A DNA stretch of 64,000 nt from Aphelocoma coerulescens (lineage: Eukaryota > Chordata > Aves > Passeriformes > Corvidae), in the NCBI RefSeq assembly GCF_041296385.1, contig NC_091016.1:21117497-21181496 (forward strand), in the 5' to 3' direction. Made by a program: the position numbers and the translations under genes. Shown one piece after another: positions 51,401 through 64,000 of the stretch (positions within the stretch are counted from its first letter, which is position 1; the number at the start of each line of letters is the position of its first letter). Below the pieces are notes generated by a model. It saw only the letters and a list, made by a program, of their open reading frames with translations, did no database searches and had not been told where the DNA came from.

Positions 51401-54400
51401 ACCCACCTTTGGAGCAGCATTCTTCTGCAGCCATATGGAATTTAGGCCTGTTTGCTGTGGCTGCAAATAGAACTGAACAAATAATAGACTTGCTGGCTCT
51501 TTTCCAAAGCCAAAAGAAATAGTTGTTGTGGTTTCTCTAAACCCTTTTTTCCCAGACAAACGAAAACACTTAGTATTTTATGATTTTAGATTTTGTTGTA
51601 CTTTAAAGGTTTCAAAAACTCTGCTTTAGAAAGAAGCTTTTTAAAAGCTGTGATTTAAAAAATGAATATTGCATCATTTTAGCTGATGTGAATTAAACAC
51701 ATCTACACAAACCAATGAATTGTTTCAGCTGGGAGGACCTCTAACCCCTCTCTTCACCTGACAGACTTTGCAGAGTTTGTAAGCACAAGGTGTATATTCT
51801 GGAGTTCACATGGCCAACTGGAGTTCTGCAGAGTAGGTTGGACCTTTGATGGTTCGGATTTATTTGTGAACATTTGTTCCTTTATTGTCTTTGATGATAT
51901 AACCAACCACACTAATTTGGGATATAATTGTAGGTAACATGGTGTTTGACCATCTGTTGCAGTGTCTATAAAAAGATTTGTACTTGTACAATACATTTAA
52001 ATTCCAATAAATAAAGTTGAAAAACTAAGAACATGCCTGAAAAGGATTTTTTTTATGAGTTTAAAACTTCACTCATATAGACAGACCCACTATTTTGAAA
52101 GTGGTTTGTATGTAACATGCTGCACATTTTGTGATTGTTGCACAGTCAGTATGTGTGATATTCCAGTGTACATGATATTGCTCTCCTCCTCTTCCTCTGC
52201 TTTATATGTTCACATCTACTTTTATGACCTTTTCTCTTTTGGTTTAGGTATGTCCTGCTGATGTTGTTGAATATATCACAGTGCAAAACAATAGTGACCA
52301 AAATTTCGGAACAAAGATTTGCTTAACTAGGTTGTGTTGTAAAACTATGAAACAAACACACTCCAAACCCATTTTTACTGCTTTTGATTTTACTTCTGTA
52401 AGTAAATCCAGAAAATTACTAACGGAGAGAAAAGATCAGGGTAAGGAGTTAATTGTACTGTATTATTCTTTTGCATGGAAAAACAGTACTAGTCAAAATA
52501 TGCTATGGATAAATCCTCCCACAATTAAGCACTAAAACACTACAGGAAGCAGAATTATCAAGAACTGTGTCACTAAACCCTTAGAAAGCATGAGTATTTT
52601 TGTCATTGCATGTCATTATTTCACATTAACCATGATGAAGTTTCCTTTCATTCACGAAAGATAAAAGAAGACAATTGTTTTAACACCCTTTTTTAAGTAG
52701 TTTTAAAAACTACATTAAACTTGCATGAAATACCATTTTACAATACTTGAATTGATTCCACTCACACAGAGATCCATGCATCACTGACCTATTTTTATGA
52801 TTTTATGATTTCTTTTCTATATGTATTAGCTAGTTGTTTGGTTCTGTTTGTTTGTGGGGTTTTTAACAGGGATTCCTTAATTGTAACATACAAAGCTGAA
52901 AGAACAAGTGCTTAAATAGCCTGGTATATGACCTGGTACTGTCCCTTTTCTGTTTTTCATCAGAAACAGCTTTCAGTAGAAACTTGGAAGAAGACAATAA
53001 CAGAAATTTGAAAGCTTATAAAAGCTTATGAAAGTACTAGATAAGACAGCAGATACAAGTAAAGAAACACAGCAAAACCTGGGACATCCCAGAATACATC
53101 AGAGAGCCTTCAGGACAGGGGAAAGCTAGAGAATTAGGAGTGATTAATGCAGAGTGCACTGAAGGGACCTAAAACTGTGTCTACTCAGATAGTTTAACCT
53201 GCTCTTGAATTCTAAAATATTCCTTGACATACCTTCAGTTTGCTCATGGAAGTATCTTGTGTAATTAAGGCCTGGGTTCCAGAGCCTGAGCTTTGGTTTC
53301 CTGGGGATATTGGGTAAATGCCTAAGACCAGAGGCTTAGTGCTCCCCACGGAGCTTTTTATAAATGACAGTAATTCAAGCTCGGAGCAGAAGTATCTGGT
53401 AATCACAATGTAGCAGCATGAAACTCCATTCCAGAAATCAAACACATGTTAAAAAAAATCAAAACAAAACACAACCCCACCCCCCACCAGCTACTAATTA
53501 CCCATTCCCTTAGCAACTCTGATCCACCTGTAACTAATTTTTAAGACCAGATGCATTTCCACACGATAAAAATTCTCTTATTTCTTTATCTTGATGGTGT
53601 TTTCTCCTCAGCTACTCTTCAAACTTAAAAACATTAAGACTTTGTTTCCTCTAAAAAAAAAACGGTTCTTACTCTGGTTACTCTCAGTAACTTGCAAGCC
53701 ATTTCCCTAAACCTGGCATATAAATTTTCAGAGAGTTATTAGAGGAACTGGGAGCCACTCTCAGTCCTCTCAATCTTGGTGACATTCTTTTCTCTGACAG
53801 GACACAGCAAGTGACAGTCAAGAATGCCTTATAAAAACAAAGCATGTGGCAAAGCTGAGGAACAATAGTGCATTTTTATAGGTATAGTATAAATATAAAA
53901 TAATCATCAGAATCATTGCTAGAAGGGATTAGAAAGCTGATGTGTAATAATAAAGAAGATACTCTACTCAGCAGCACTTAATTGTCTGGTCTTAATGCTG
54001 CCTGATGCATGTGATACAACACTTCTGATCCAGGGAGCTCTCTGCCCTGCAGAAGCCTAAAAGTAAGACAAAACTGCAAGGACAAACTGAAAATTTAGCA
54101 AGCTTATAAATAGAAATCAAGTTTGGGAGGTATATGGCATATATATGGTATATGGAAAGCCAAGCCACTGAAAGTGAGGTTTGGGAACTTCACACCTTGA
54201 TGAATCTCTCAGTAATAGCAAAAAAAACCCCAAACATTAGAAGAGAAATTATTTGGTATCTGGAAAACTAAGATTAGAAGATAAACGCAAGAGTATTAAG
54301 AAGGATGACTTTGTTTGCATGACATCATAATATTTTAAAAGCTCCAGAACAATTCATTCCAAAAAGTATCAAAAATGCATTTCAGAGCTAAGTTGTCACA

Positions 54401-55235
54401 ATTAGTGACACCCTATTTTCTGTGTGATTACCAGTGCTTATTTAAGTTGCCTCTGATCTGAAAGCTTCCAAGAAATAGCCCTGGTTTCCCTTGGAACTTT
54501 GATAGTTTGGCAAAGAGAGCTTGAAAAAATGGGAAAGGTAAATCTGTTAAAAAATCCAAGAAAAATGTTTTCTTTTAGTGTTTGTCTCTCAGTAGCAACT
54601 TAGAAATTGATGGTTTGTTCTACTATAAGTCACCAAATCTTGATTTTTACTGTTAAACTTCCAAAAGGGTCTTTAGAGGAATCCAGGAGACCCTGTAACT
54701 TAGAAAGAAGTAACAATAATTGGCAACTTGGAAAATGGCACATTTTCTCTACTGTTTGATTTATCTCATTGTACTGATCACTACCCTTCTGTGCAACCGG
54801 GAGATAGACAGCAAAAGAAACTGCTTCATTTGGAAATAGATTTGTTATAATTAAAAAAAAAAAAAAAATCACTGAGCAATTGACTTGCTCTTTTTGAATG
54901 TAAACATCTCTGCAGATTAATTTCTGTTTCTACTTAATGAAGCAGGTTATTAAACTTGCTTATCAATTTTTTAAACACTTGTCATCTTTGATAATCTTAG
55001 AGGTGTTTCTCTTTCAAGCTATAATATGTATGTCATTGATAAACCAATTACAGATTTCAGAAGTCAAATGATCATGAAAAATGGATAATGAGTGGTAATA
55101 ATTTAAAAATTCATACTTTTTTTTTAATAGAGCTAGAGATCAGGACAAACCTATATACATTTCAAGATAAAAATGCTAATCATACATGTCACCTTACAGC
55201 CATAATCTTTCTAGATAGGTTTCTATATAGCATCT

Positions 55236-55463
55236 ATTAGATGCTAGGAAAAAATTCTTTACTGTGAGGGTGGTGAGGCACTGGCACAGGTTGCCAAGAG
55301 AAATTGTGGATGCCCCATCCCTGGGAGTGCTCAAGGCTGGGCTGAATGGGGTTCTGGGCTACCTGGTTTAGTGAAAGGTGCCCCTGCCCACAGGGCAGTT
55401 CCCACAGGTGAAGAAGATGATCCTCAAGATCCCTTCCAACACAAACCATTCTATGATTCTATG
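55236..55463 (+). mobile_element. CR1 LINE 3' end, 5'-truncated
   Basis: The copy starts ATTAGATGCTAGGAAAAAAT. It passes through GAGGCACTGGCACAGGTTGC and GTGGATGCCCCATCCCTGGG, and ends with intact terminal units ATTCTATGATTCTATGA. The intact tail suggests a fairly young insertion. It resembles the nested inner CR1 at 36314-36531. Confidence 0.93.
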
Positions 55464-56012
55464 ACAAAGGAACAGCCAGAGCGGCACTGAAGGCACTGAA
55501 GACTGTAAAAATAAAGCACAAACCAAATTAGCTCACCAAAGAAGTTTTTCATGGACAATGAGCACAATAGAGATTTGTAATCAGCCTTAGTAGTATTTGC
55601 TGGCAAAAGGTCTGTCTCTGTGCAGGTGAAAACTGTCTAAGCAAAAAGATCAAAAAGACCTTGTGTTTAAAGCTGGATGAGGGAGAAAGGATACTAACTG
55701 TGATTATTGGCAAGAGTTTCCTACAGAAAGCTAATCACTGAAAAGCGACTGTGTTTAGGCAGGGTTGATCACAGTGTTTAAGGAGAGTGCAGAAGAGATT
55801 CAGCCAGAGAAAAGACAGCCTGTATCAAACAAGTAAAGATGGTATTAAGGACTAGAACAGAAAACTCATTACCTTCTGACCTAGATGCTCATTCTTTGTC
55901 TAATTTCCCCACCTCTGCTTTAATTTTTCCCTTTCCAAATGGTTTCCACATTCAGCTATCTAACCAGTTGATTTACCAAAATATGAATATTGATCTAATA
56001 TCAATATCCAAC
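55464..56012. other. Unassigned sequence between CR1 and the probable LTR
   Basis: About 550 bp with no feature I can name. Confidence 0.5.
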
Positions 56013-56552
56013 TGAGACAGACCAAAACTCTCTAACAGCATAGAGTTAGAAAGTTTTTATGTTTTATTTGGCACCAGGCTCTGTGTGGGATAGCTCCCTA
56101 AGACACAGGGCCCCGATCCCAGCAAACACAAAGCTTTTTATTTACAAAAATTATGAATATCCAAAATACAAATGCATATTGATGACATTAACACCTCCCA
56201 TTCTCCGCTTTGTATGGAAATGAGCTTACATGTCATTAAGCATGTGCAGTGTGTGTCCTGAATTGAGTTGGTGGTCTTGAACTGGGTCAGTGGTCCTAAA
56301 AAAAATGAAGTAACTCATCTTCCTCATTTTGACCTTTTTGCCTTTCTGAGCTTTAACAATCCTAATTACTTTAGTGAGCTCTAAATTTAATCTTGCATGA
56401 CTTTTGAATGGGTTCCCACCAAGGGAGGAAATTGGTAATTGTCCTTGTTCCCTACACCAACTTATCAAATCAATGTTTGTATTCCTTGTTCTAAGCACAG
56501 CTAAACAAACATATAAATGACAGATCATTTATTTGGTAATCAGTTACTAACA
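56013..56552 (-). mobile_element. Probable degraded retroviral LTR (minus orientation)
   Basis: Read on the minus strand, the unit starts TGTTAGTAAC and ends GTCTGTCTCA, about 540 bp. An AATAAAAAG element (minus strand, around 56135-56142) lies 75-80 bp before a second AATAAA (56063-56068). This looks like an LTR promoter, short R region and poly(A) signal. The GC-rich R-like stretch (GGGATCGGGGCCC) and the TG...CA ends support this. No matching target duplication is seen, and the outer edge is uncertain. No family is assigned, though ERVK-like is my best guess. Confidence 0.45.
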
Positions 56553-57251
56553 TCTTAAAACCCATTTCAGGTCCAGCTCTCTTAACTATTTTAATTAACT
56601 CTACTGGGCCCGAATAACTTCTTACTCTAACTTACTTCAATACAACTACCCTATAACTAAAATCTTTATGTTTCTTCTAAATCTATAGTTCGCAGTCATC
56701 TTCCAGACGTGTTATAAATACTTGGGTTTTTTTTACTGTAAACTGGCCTGAATGCTCTGGAACTGGCATAATTTCAAATATGTATTTATATCTTTATCTA
56801 TATATATATATCAGATGAGTTTGCACCAATTGATGTATAGGACCAACAGGTATGGATTTGGAGTTTACTGGGCACACAATTCCTAGGAAAGGGGATGTTG
56901 TTCCTCCTTTCATATGGGCTGCACCACTTACCCCAGGTACCACTTATAGGGAAGTAAAACCTCTTGGTTTGCTAGTAGGAAACACTAGGTACGAAGAACA
57001 TTATTTTTTTCTAGTAGGAGCTTTTGGTAGAGAAACAACTGAAGACAACTGACTTTGGTAAGTTTGGTCTGATGTAAAGTGACTGTGAAAACTGGTCTTA
57101 ATCAGGCTCCTACTACATTTTCCTTTCTACAAAAGGATCTAGGCTACTGCCATAGTTTTCAAACTCAGTCCAGGGACTTCTCTGAACCCGCCCAAGATGC
57201 TTAAATTATGAATAAATTTAAGGTAATGCTAATTGTGCATGCTTTCACTGC
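56553..57251. other. Unassigned segment between two LTRs
   Basis: This non-repetitive stretch lies between the probable minus-strand LTR and the ERVL-type LTR at 57252. It holds a TATATATA run at 56784-56812 and a 66-codon open frame at 56852-57052 (plus strand, ATG start) that I do not recognise. It may be internal retroviral sequence or ordinary intron. Nothing seen decides between them. Confidence 0.3.
56784..56812. repeat. Short TATATC/TA repeat
   Basis: A TATCTTTATC stretch followed by alternating TA, 29 bp in all. Confidence 0.75.
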
Positions 57252-57792
57252 TGTCCTGGGGTGATGTTATGAAGCTGCTTTATTCCTTACCCGGCCACTC
57301 AATGCCCAAGGACTCTGTGCCTTTAGGATGGACCCAGGGTTCGGGGCCGGAGCCAGGACCTGAGGGGGCGGTTGAATGGCTCAGCCCAAGGGCTCCTGGG
57401 GCTTGGGAGGGGTCGGGAGGGAGTGCACCAGGAGCACTGTGCTGCCTTTTGGGTTTCCTTTGTGTTCCAGCTAGCTGGGAAAAAGTTCTGTTGGTTTTTT
57501 CTTGTTCTTTATTCCCTTCCCTCCTCGCCGGTCCGGGGAGCCTGTGGGTGGCCCCGGCTGGTCCGAGCTGTTACCTCTCCGGGAATTTGTTGTATTTTGA
57601 GGGTTTTTTTAATCCTGTTCTACCCTGTTTTGTTTGTGTGTTAATAAACAGTTTGGTTTCTCCTTCCCACTTTCACTTCTTGTGACCCATTTTGTCTCAA
57701 TGGTGGAGGAAAAGGGGAGGCCCTTTTCCCTATGGAGGAGACACTCACTCCGGAGTGTTTCCTCCTGAAGTTTTGTCTCCAAAACCAAGACA
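57252..57792 (+). mobile_element. GC-rich solo LTR, ERVL type
   Basis: A 541-bp unit starts TGTCCTGGGG and ends CCAAGACA (inverted TGTC/GACA tips). It is flanked by 5-bp duplications ACTGC and AATGC, agreeing at 4 of 5 bases, which is the ERVL length. A poly(A) signal AATAAA lies at 57643-57648, with a GT-rich stretch just before it. The unit has many CpGs in its first 330 bp and stands out sharply from the AT-rich flanks. No internal retroviral genes adjoin it. The open frames within it are by-products of its GC content. Confidence 0.82.
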
Positions 57793-60700
57793 AATGCCAA
57801 CGTAATGTTTTCTCCACTGAGGTAAACAACACTCTTGAACAAGGTCAAAAACACATTTAGAAGTAATAGCTGCTTAAATCATTTAATGTGACATAACTTT
57901 GCCACATCTTAAGACCTTTTAAATCCCAAGATAATCACATTTTACTTAAGCATCGAGAGTAGATTTCAATCTAGCATATTACATGAAAAACACATCTTCT
58001 CTGCCACAAAACAAAAAGGTGCTATTTACAGATAAATAGCTAACAGGAGATTGTAGTTTCCTTGTGAAAATTGGTGAAGGAAAAGATAAAACTGTCTCTT
58101 CCCTTGTCTTATAAAAGGCTTTCCACTAAGGTATCTTCAGCCAGAAGTATCCATGTTAAAGACATAATGGTTCCTAATAATGAAGATACAATGTAAGGCT
58201 GCATTTGCAGAAAGACTACCCTGCATTTGTTAAAACATATGGTAGCATACGGCAAGCTGACATATGGTAAAGGATGACTGTGTACATGAAAGCTGCAGTT
58301 TTCACTCACATTATCTGTCCATGGTAGAAAAGGAAAAAAAAAAGCCTCCTTCTCCCTTGCATCTTAGATATTTCTATAAAATCTTCTTGCAGCAACTCTA
58401 ACATTCATTTTTCTTTAATCTGTTGGGTTTTTTTCACAATTGTAAATAAAGATCAAAGTTTGCTTCTGTAAAAACTAAAAAAAAAAAAACAAACAGCTTG
58501 GCAGATTAAGCCATATGGGATTGAGCTAAGGGTATCCAACATCAGATATGGAATTTAGGCTTTACTGAAGCATATGACAGTGAGAATAGGTGGGAAAATA
58601 TGAGGGGAGAGAAAACCATGAGCAGACATCCCTAAGCAAGCGCACTGAAACTGGCAGACTTGGTTGGATATAGCTGGAGATGAGAATTTGGCTCAAAGTA
58701 TCTTTGATATTTATTTTAAAATAAAGAACATCTGTGAAAACTGAGAGAAGGAAAACATTTTCGACATTTTATATTTAAACATTTTGAGTAATAAAGTCCC
58801 ACTCTAAGAACACAAGAAATGTCAAATGTGCCCTATAAATACACATATCTCAAAAGCAAGAACTGATGCAACTATAGCTATTATTTCCCTATTTTCTCTT
58901 CAATGTACATTATCTGTATCACTGAAAGACAGCAGAGAACTGAAATTTCCAATTTCCTCAAAAAGGCGGTTGAAAAGTTTGAGGTGCATTTACTCTTAAA
59001 AGCTTCAGACTGCAATCTCATCTCAAAATTGCACCATATACAATATTTTTGTATGGGATTAAGTGTCTTATTTTCTCATTATGCATGCTACTCGTAACCA
59101 GCATTTTATCTCTTCACTGTGGACTACAAAGGAAAATAAACTGACTAAATTAACGACAATAATTGGCAACCATCCCACAAAGACCGTGGTATGCAAAGGA
59201 CTGCATACAACCAACACTCATACTTTCTATTTTTCTAGGCATAGCTGCAGTTAATATCCAGTCAACCACTGTTATTGTACACAGAGTGTTTCTAATATTC
59301 TTCAGATCCAGGGGTTTTTATTTTGCTGCATCTAAATGGGCCTCTTGCATTGGCTAAGGTTTACCTCATTACTTCCAACTGACATAAAACTGTTCATGAA
59401 TCTTACATTACTTGGAGTCTCCTTTTAAATGCAGCCTTTCTCACTTATTGGGACAGCATGAGATATTTTAATTTCTGCCTACGCTAACGCTCACTGGCCA
59501 TTGTGCTTGGGATATTATTATCTCAGCACTGAGCAAGCATGACACTCTCACTGTTTTCCACGGTGATTGCATATCCAGTAATGACAGTTAACTACACACT
59601 GTGTACAGGTTTTAGCATGAAGCCACTCAAGTATTCCATCTTTCAGTGGGAGCAGAAAATAATTATTGTACTCTCTCTCATCTTGTCAGTACACACACTT
59701 TATTTAGAAGATGGTTTTATTAATAAGAGAGGAAATGTTGTCCGGTGTCTATTCACTCCGCTGCACCTGAAAGCGGAGTGATTAGGTGAGAGACCTCTTT
59801 CAGATCCCTCTCACAGCTGATCTGCTCTGAGATCCTGAACCACATTTTTCTGCATCCCAAAAGAGTGCCCTATATACCAATCTGCGAGGTGTTTTGTAGT
59901 GGAACTGCTAAAGCTGTTTCACTACATGCAAGCCATTCAATATTCATAAGAGAAGGGACAAAGGACTTGAATTTGGATGTCCTGTATGAATGAATGCCTT
60001 AATTACCAAACTATAGTGATTCCTCTTTTATTTCTCCTTGTGTGTATGGAATTACTTGGACAACGTGGTGTTATTTCAGCAGCGAGTTTTACCAAGACTA
60101 TCCAGTTCTGGCACATGGGGGGCCATCATTAAGTCCTGCTTCAAACAATTCTGGGTCTAATGGATTCAATACTGTGAAGTATATCTGCTCTCCCACAAAC
60201 TTCTAACTCCCAGCTACCTTTCATCAGGTCCTGCACATGAGAGAGGCAGAGAACACTCAGTTTGGGAATTTGGCCAGGGCATAAGCTGCACATCTTAAAA
60301 AAAAAGCTCTGCAGCGAAGAAAGAGTTACACAGCAATCACTGTTTCAACAGACACAAGCTTGCTGCCAAAGCCAACAGACACTTTTCACATATGGCTGGG
60401 GGAAAGAATAACCTAAAGAAACAGATGGAAATCCTACCTGAAGAGCATACCAAAACACAGGCAAGCCAAGAGAGTCAAACAGAGTCTTTTGTCCTGAACT
60501 TGTGAAGGCTCACACAACTTAAGAGTGCAGAAAGGAAGAATAATCTCCATGTTCTGAGTCTGTGGGTCCCTCTACAAGATCCAGGTGCATGGCTATGTTT
60601 CCACAGAGGAATAATACCTTTAACCTAAAGACCAGATACTCTATGAACTATTAAGTTATAGGCTCACAAGGAACCCTGTCACTGATTTCCCATATTAACA

Positions 60701-61174
60701 ACAACATTAGCTAAACATTTGAAACCTAGAAATTCTAGCAGTCACATTTTATCTGCTGCATACATGTTATGGAAGTACATTCAGAAGTGTTCTTTATTTT
60801 ATCCAGGAATCCTAGAAACCTTCTAAATCTATAGAGGCTTATGAGTGTCTTGTGGAAGACACATCTGTCCAAGGCAAGGAACATGATGAATGCTCAGAAG
60901 CTTGAGATGGGAACTGCTTTCTAAGCAAAAACCACAGGACAGAAACAGCAGCCTTTTCTTCTGGTACTGTTTGGAAAATTAATATACTAGATTTGCTGTA
61001 GTTAAGACTTCTTTAACTCCTTTCATCTGTTCTCTTTCATGACAATGGAATTAGGTCTACACAATAGAATAAAGAAATGAATTTATCCCAGGAGGAAGCT
61101 ACTGAATGACAGTAGTTAATTGAGCTAAACTCTTTTTTTTCCACTCACTTTTCCAATTTCCCAGCTGTTAAGTC

Positions 61175-61205
<31 letters not shown>

Positions 61206-64000
61206 AAAAATTACTTTTCACCCTATGGGTTTTACTTTTATGATGACAAAATAAAAACCAGCTAGATGCATACAAGTTTCAACTTTGCTTGAATGGAGAA
61301 GTTTTGTATGGGAAGCAGTAAAGCAGAAAAACACAAGAGATCAAACCTGAATCTTGGCCTTATCAGCACCATGCCCAATACTGCACACAACATAACTTCC
61401 TATGCATTTATGGATGCTTATCCACACTCAGGACTAAGGCTGGACTTTGTCTTGACCTTTGCAAATTTATCTCCCCATGTTTTCAACCAATTTCTTGAAG
61501 TCTTTCAAGATGGACAACACATCATTAAACAATGGAGGCTCTTGAGCAGCAAGGCTAAGATGCTAAAGCCACAGGGAAGGTATCAGAGAGCAGCAGTCTC
61601 CACAGGAGCTACAGCATCAGAAAGCCTCAAAGTCGTGTCAGATTTTAGCTCTTCAGAAAAAGCTTGCGTAGTTTGCCTTTTCTTCCTCCCCCACTATTTA
61701 AAAAAGAAAATACCAAAGGGAAAAGCAGACATATGGAACAGTCCCTCATATTCTGTGAAGCTTTAGTTATCTACTGTGCCCTGATTTTACCATAATTTAA
61801 TACAAGAACGATGAAAAGCAATCAATAATCTCGCATGAGACCAGAAACTATTGGTGCTTTGTAGTGTATTCATTATGGCATTTACATTACTGTTATATCC
61901 AACTTCTATATTGGTACCAAATAATAAATTAATATTTATACATGTCCACACATATATGAGTCAATGTACCTAACATTTTGTCTTATATTGTTGAAACGAA
62001 ATGCTATAAACTGTTTTTTTAATGAGGAGTGTTTTTTCCCAGATCTCAGGGAAAAGATAAATCACCCAACACTAATCTTTGTAGAGAAGTTTTAAATCTT
62101 CCTACAAAATATTAAACCTAAACAGTGGCATGAAAAGCTGGAAATCTGGCGGCCTTCAATATCCCTTTTTGACTAATTAAAAGCTTTAAATGCAGTCAGA
62201 ATCAGTAACATGCCACTGCTAGAAAGGTGGGGACATTAGATGATAAAAATACACTCTCTATTATCCAGAACTAAGGAAGGAAAGTGCCAGCAGTAGAGCA
62301 GAAGTTTAATATTTTTGTAGTTCTGTGCAAATTTAAATTAATATTATTGGAATCGCAGATATAAAGAAATAGAGTCAGACAGGTGTTCAGAGTGGCAAAG
62401 TTCATCGAAACATTCTGATAAATCTTACAGATGCTGAAATGAAATAGTTCTATTAATTAAGATGGAACAGTGCAGCAAGATTTAGACCCAGTTTCCAGTC
62501 TCTCTCATGTTCTTGTTAGTGACTTATATTTAAAACCTACTGTGTTAAATTCACCCTTATTATTGCAGGAAAACCTGGGCATTAATTTACACTCAGACAA
62601 AAGTCCCACTGAAATGAAACATTCCAGGTATTCCAGGTTTGTGCTAGGCAGCTAGTCTGCTGTTTTCCTCCTATGACCCATGGAACACCATTACCAATCT
62701 CTACAAACCTACCCTTGCTGACAAAATCAAGTCCATATTATATTAGCTTCCATGCAGATTTTGTATCAAAAATAACAGGAACTCAGTTTTAGGTCCAAAG
62801 ATTTAGGGAATGATAGGCTGTACACACTGATGTCTGAAAGACCAACTAAAATAGAACTTGGAAAATATTAAAAATGTTACTGTTAGAGATGTAAATACAT
62901 AATTCACACTTGCTTATCCAAAAACTGGCTTTGACTTCAGTACACAATCTTCTCCACAAAAACCTTAGGAAAGGATCCTAACCAAATTCAATTTTTATTG
63001 CCTATTTTGTTTTCAGTGCCTTTATCAAAGTGCAGGGAGAGAGCAAGCTTCTGCCTGAAATAAATACATAAAAATACTGATTGCTGTCTGCATCGAGTTG
63101 TGTTACATTGAGGTAACCCTTTGCAGGCTTTCCATCACAGTTTCCTGCCTATGAACAGGCTTCATCCATTCCCAGTGCTGAAAAAGCCCTCAACAAATAG
63201 CTTTGGTTGATTATCATAATATCATCTGCCAGTGCTATTATGTTGTATCAGCAGACACATTATGAACTTCTATTTTAGGTGCTAAATTTCCAAACTGTGA
63301 AAAAAGGGCTCTGAACAGAAAGTTGATATTCAATAATGAGTAATTTCTGCATACATTTAAAAAGAGCAGTGCATTCATATTTTGATACAAGGGGGGAAAA
63401 TGGTGTTTAATTCCTATTTCAAGACACATTACTGCATTAAAGCAACTTTACAAGGAATTTGTTTCCTTACTTTTTTTTCCTTTAAGAAGAATTGAGGTGA
63501 TGCAAGCAAGCCTCTGCATGGCTTGCTTTGTGTGTTGGACCCTTTTCTCACATCCAGGGTGTCTTTTTAAGTAAATCTCTTGACTGCTTGCACAAGAATA
63601 GCCTTGTACATAGTGCCAGTAAAGTTCTTTATTCCAATGAGCACAATACAGTGACTCGAGAGTTTTGATGAAACAGTTAAGCCCTACAATATAAATCTGG
63701 GTTTTTTTCTATAATTCTTTAATACTTCTGAGACTTTGAAAATGAAATGGCTAAAATTGCTATATTTGACTTAAAAAAAAAAAAATCTACTTTCTAGTAG
63801 CTATTTTTATTTTTCAAATCCTTCAACAACGGGTGAAATCCTGGCTAATTAAAGTCAGCTGAGTTTTGCCATTGACTTCAGTGTAACCAAGATTTCACTT
63901 AGGAAGTTTTATATAAAAAAAACCAAACCTTAAATGTAATAAAGAGCTCTGACTAACAACAAGTGCAAATCTGTTTGATAGATGACGTATCCTATGCACC
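57793..64000. other. Intron-like sequence, no gene seen
   Basis: AT-rich, with the T26 run at 61175 and short A runs near 58478 and 63773. A 157-codon plus frame at 61293-61766 has no motif I recognise and is regarded as chance. Confidence 0.6.
61175..61200. repeat. Poly(T) run, 26 bp
   Basis: An uninterrupted run of 26 T, ending at GAGGGAAAAA. No retroelement is recognised beside it. Confidence 0.95.

Larger units (their letters stand above)
45736..55235. other. Intron-like sequence, no gene seen
   Basis: It holds the TATCTA array at 46223, the A/GAA tract at 48371 and short T or A runs near 49014 and 54856. I recognise no coding exon. Confidence 0.6.

Noticed and set aside
57233..57685. 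150-codon plus-strand open frame
   Set aside because: It lies almost wholly within the GC-rich solo LTR and resembles no retroviral protein.
61293..61766. 157-codon plus-strand open frame
   Set aside because: No recognisable domain or splice context. Treated as a chance ORF, though it is one of the longer ones outside GC-rich DNA.
1..64000. tRNA, rRNA, CRISPR arrays, prokaryotic operons or phage genes
   Set aside because: None was seen. The sequence is vertebrate intron with repeats, and the tandem repeats present are too short and lack the spacer structure of CRISPR.

Overview
The window looks like avian nuclear DNA, probably from a songbird or a close relative. The evidence is several CR1 LINE 3' ends with the characteristic terminal ATTCTATG repeats, two solo LTRs of bird ERVL type, an AT-rich non-coding background, and one strong CpG island. 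There is no prokaryotic gene organisation: no tandem ORFs, ribosome-binding sites or operons.

The central feature is on the minus strand at about 31.2-34.4 kb. A CpG island holds the first exon of the beta isoform of neurexin-1 (NRXN1). Its coding part runs from the ATG at 32112 down to 31872 (80 codons plus one base) and ends at a GTGGGT splice donor. It encodes the beta-specific leader: a signal peptide, then a histidine-rich start to the mature protein that closely matches mammalian neurexin-1-beta. Upstream on the minus strand (32113 to about 34400) is the beta promoter and 5' UTR region. It contains CA-rich tracts, an octamer ATGCAAAT, CCAAT boxes and a possible distant TATA-like element. 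Alpha-neurexin transcripts would read through the whole window as intron.

The two flanks (1-31.2 kb and 34.4-64 kb) are AT-rich and appear to be intron. I found no other convincing exon there. They carry transposon remnants: a short CR1 tail at 10.1 kb, a CR1 3' end at 12.1 kb, an ERVL-type solo LTR at 16.4-17.0 kb, a CR1 inserted inside an older CR1 at 36.1-36.6 kb, an ancient CR1 at 45.4-45.7 kb, a younger CR1 at 55.2-55.5 kb, a probable degraded minus-strand LTR at 56.0-56.55 kb, and a GC-rich ERVL-type solo LTR at 57.25-57.8 kb. There are also microsatellites, long poly-T/poly-A runs and a three-copy 24-bp tandem repeat.

Apart from the neurexin exon, open frames in the window look like chance ORFs, low-complexity translations or readings through GC-rich DNA or LTRs. 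I found no RNA genes, no CRISPR, and no evidence of an undescribed multi-gene system. The most interesting parts are the bird-specific N-terminus and promoter of NRXN1-beta and the datable nested retroelements.
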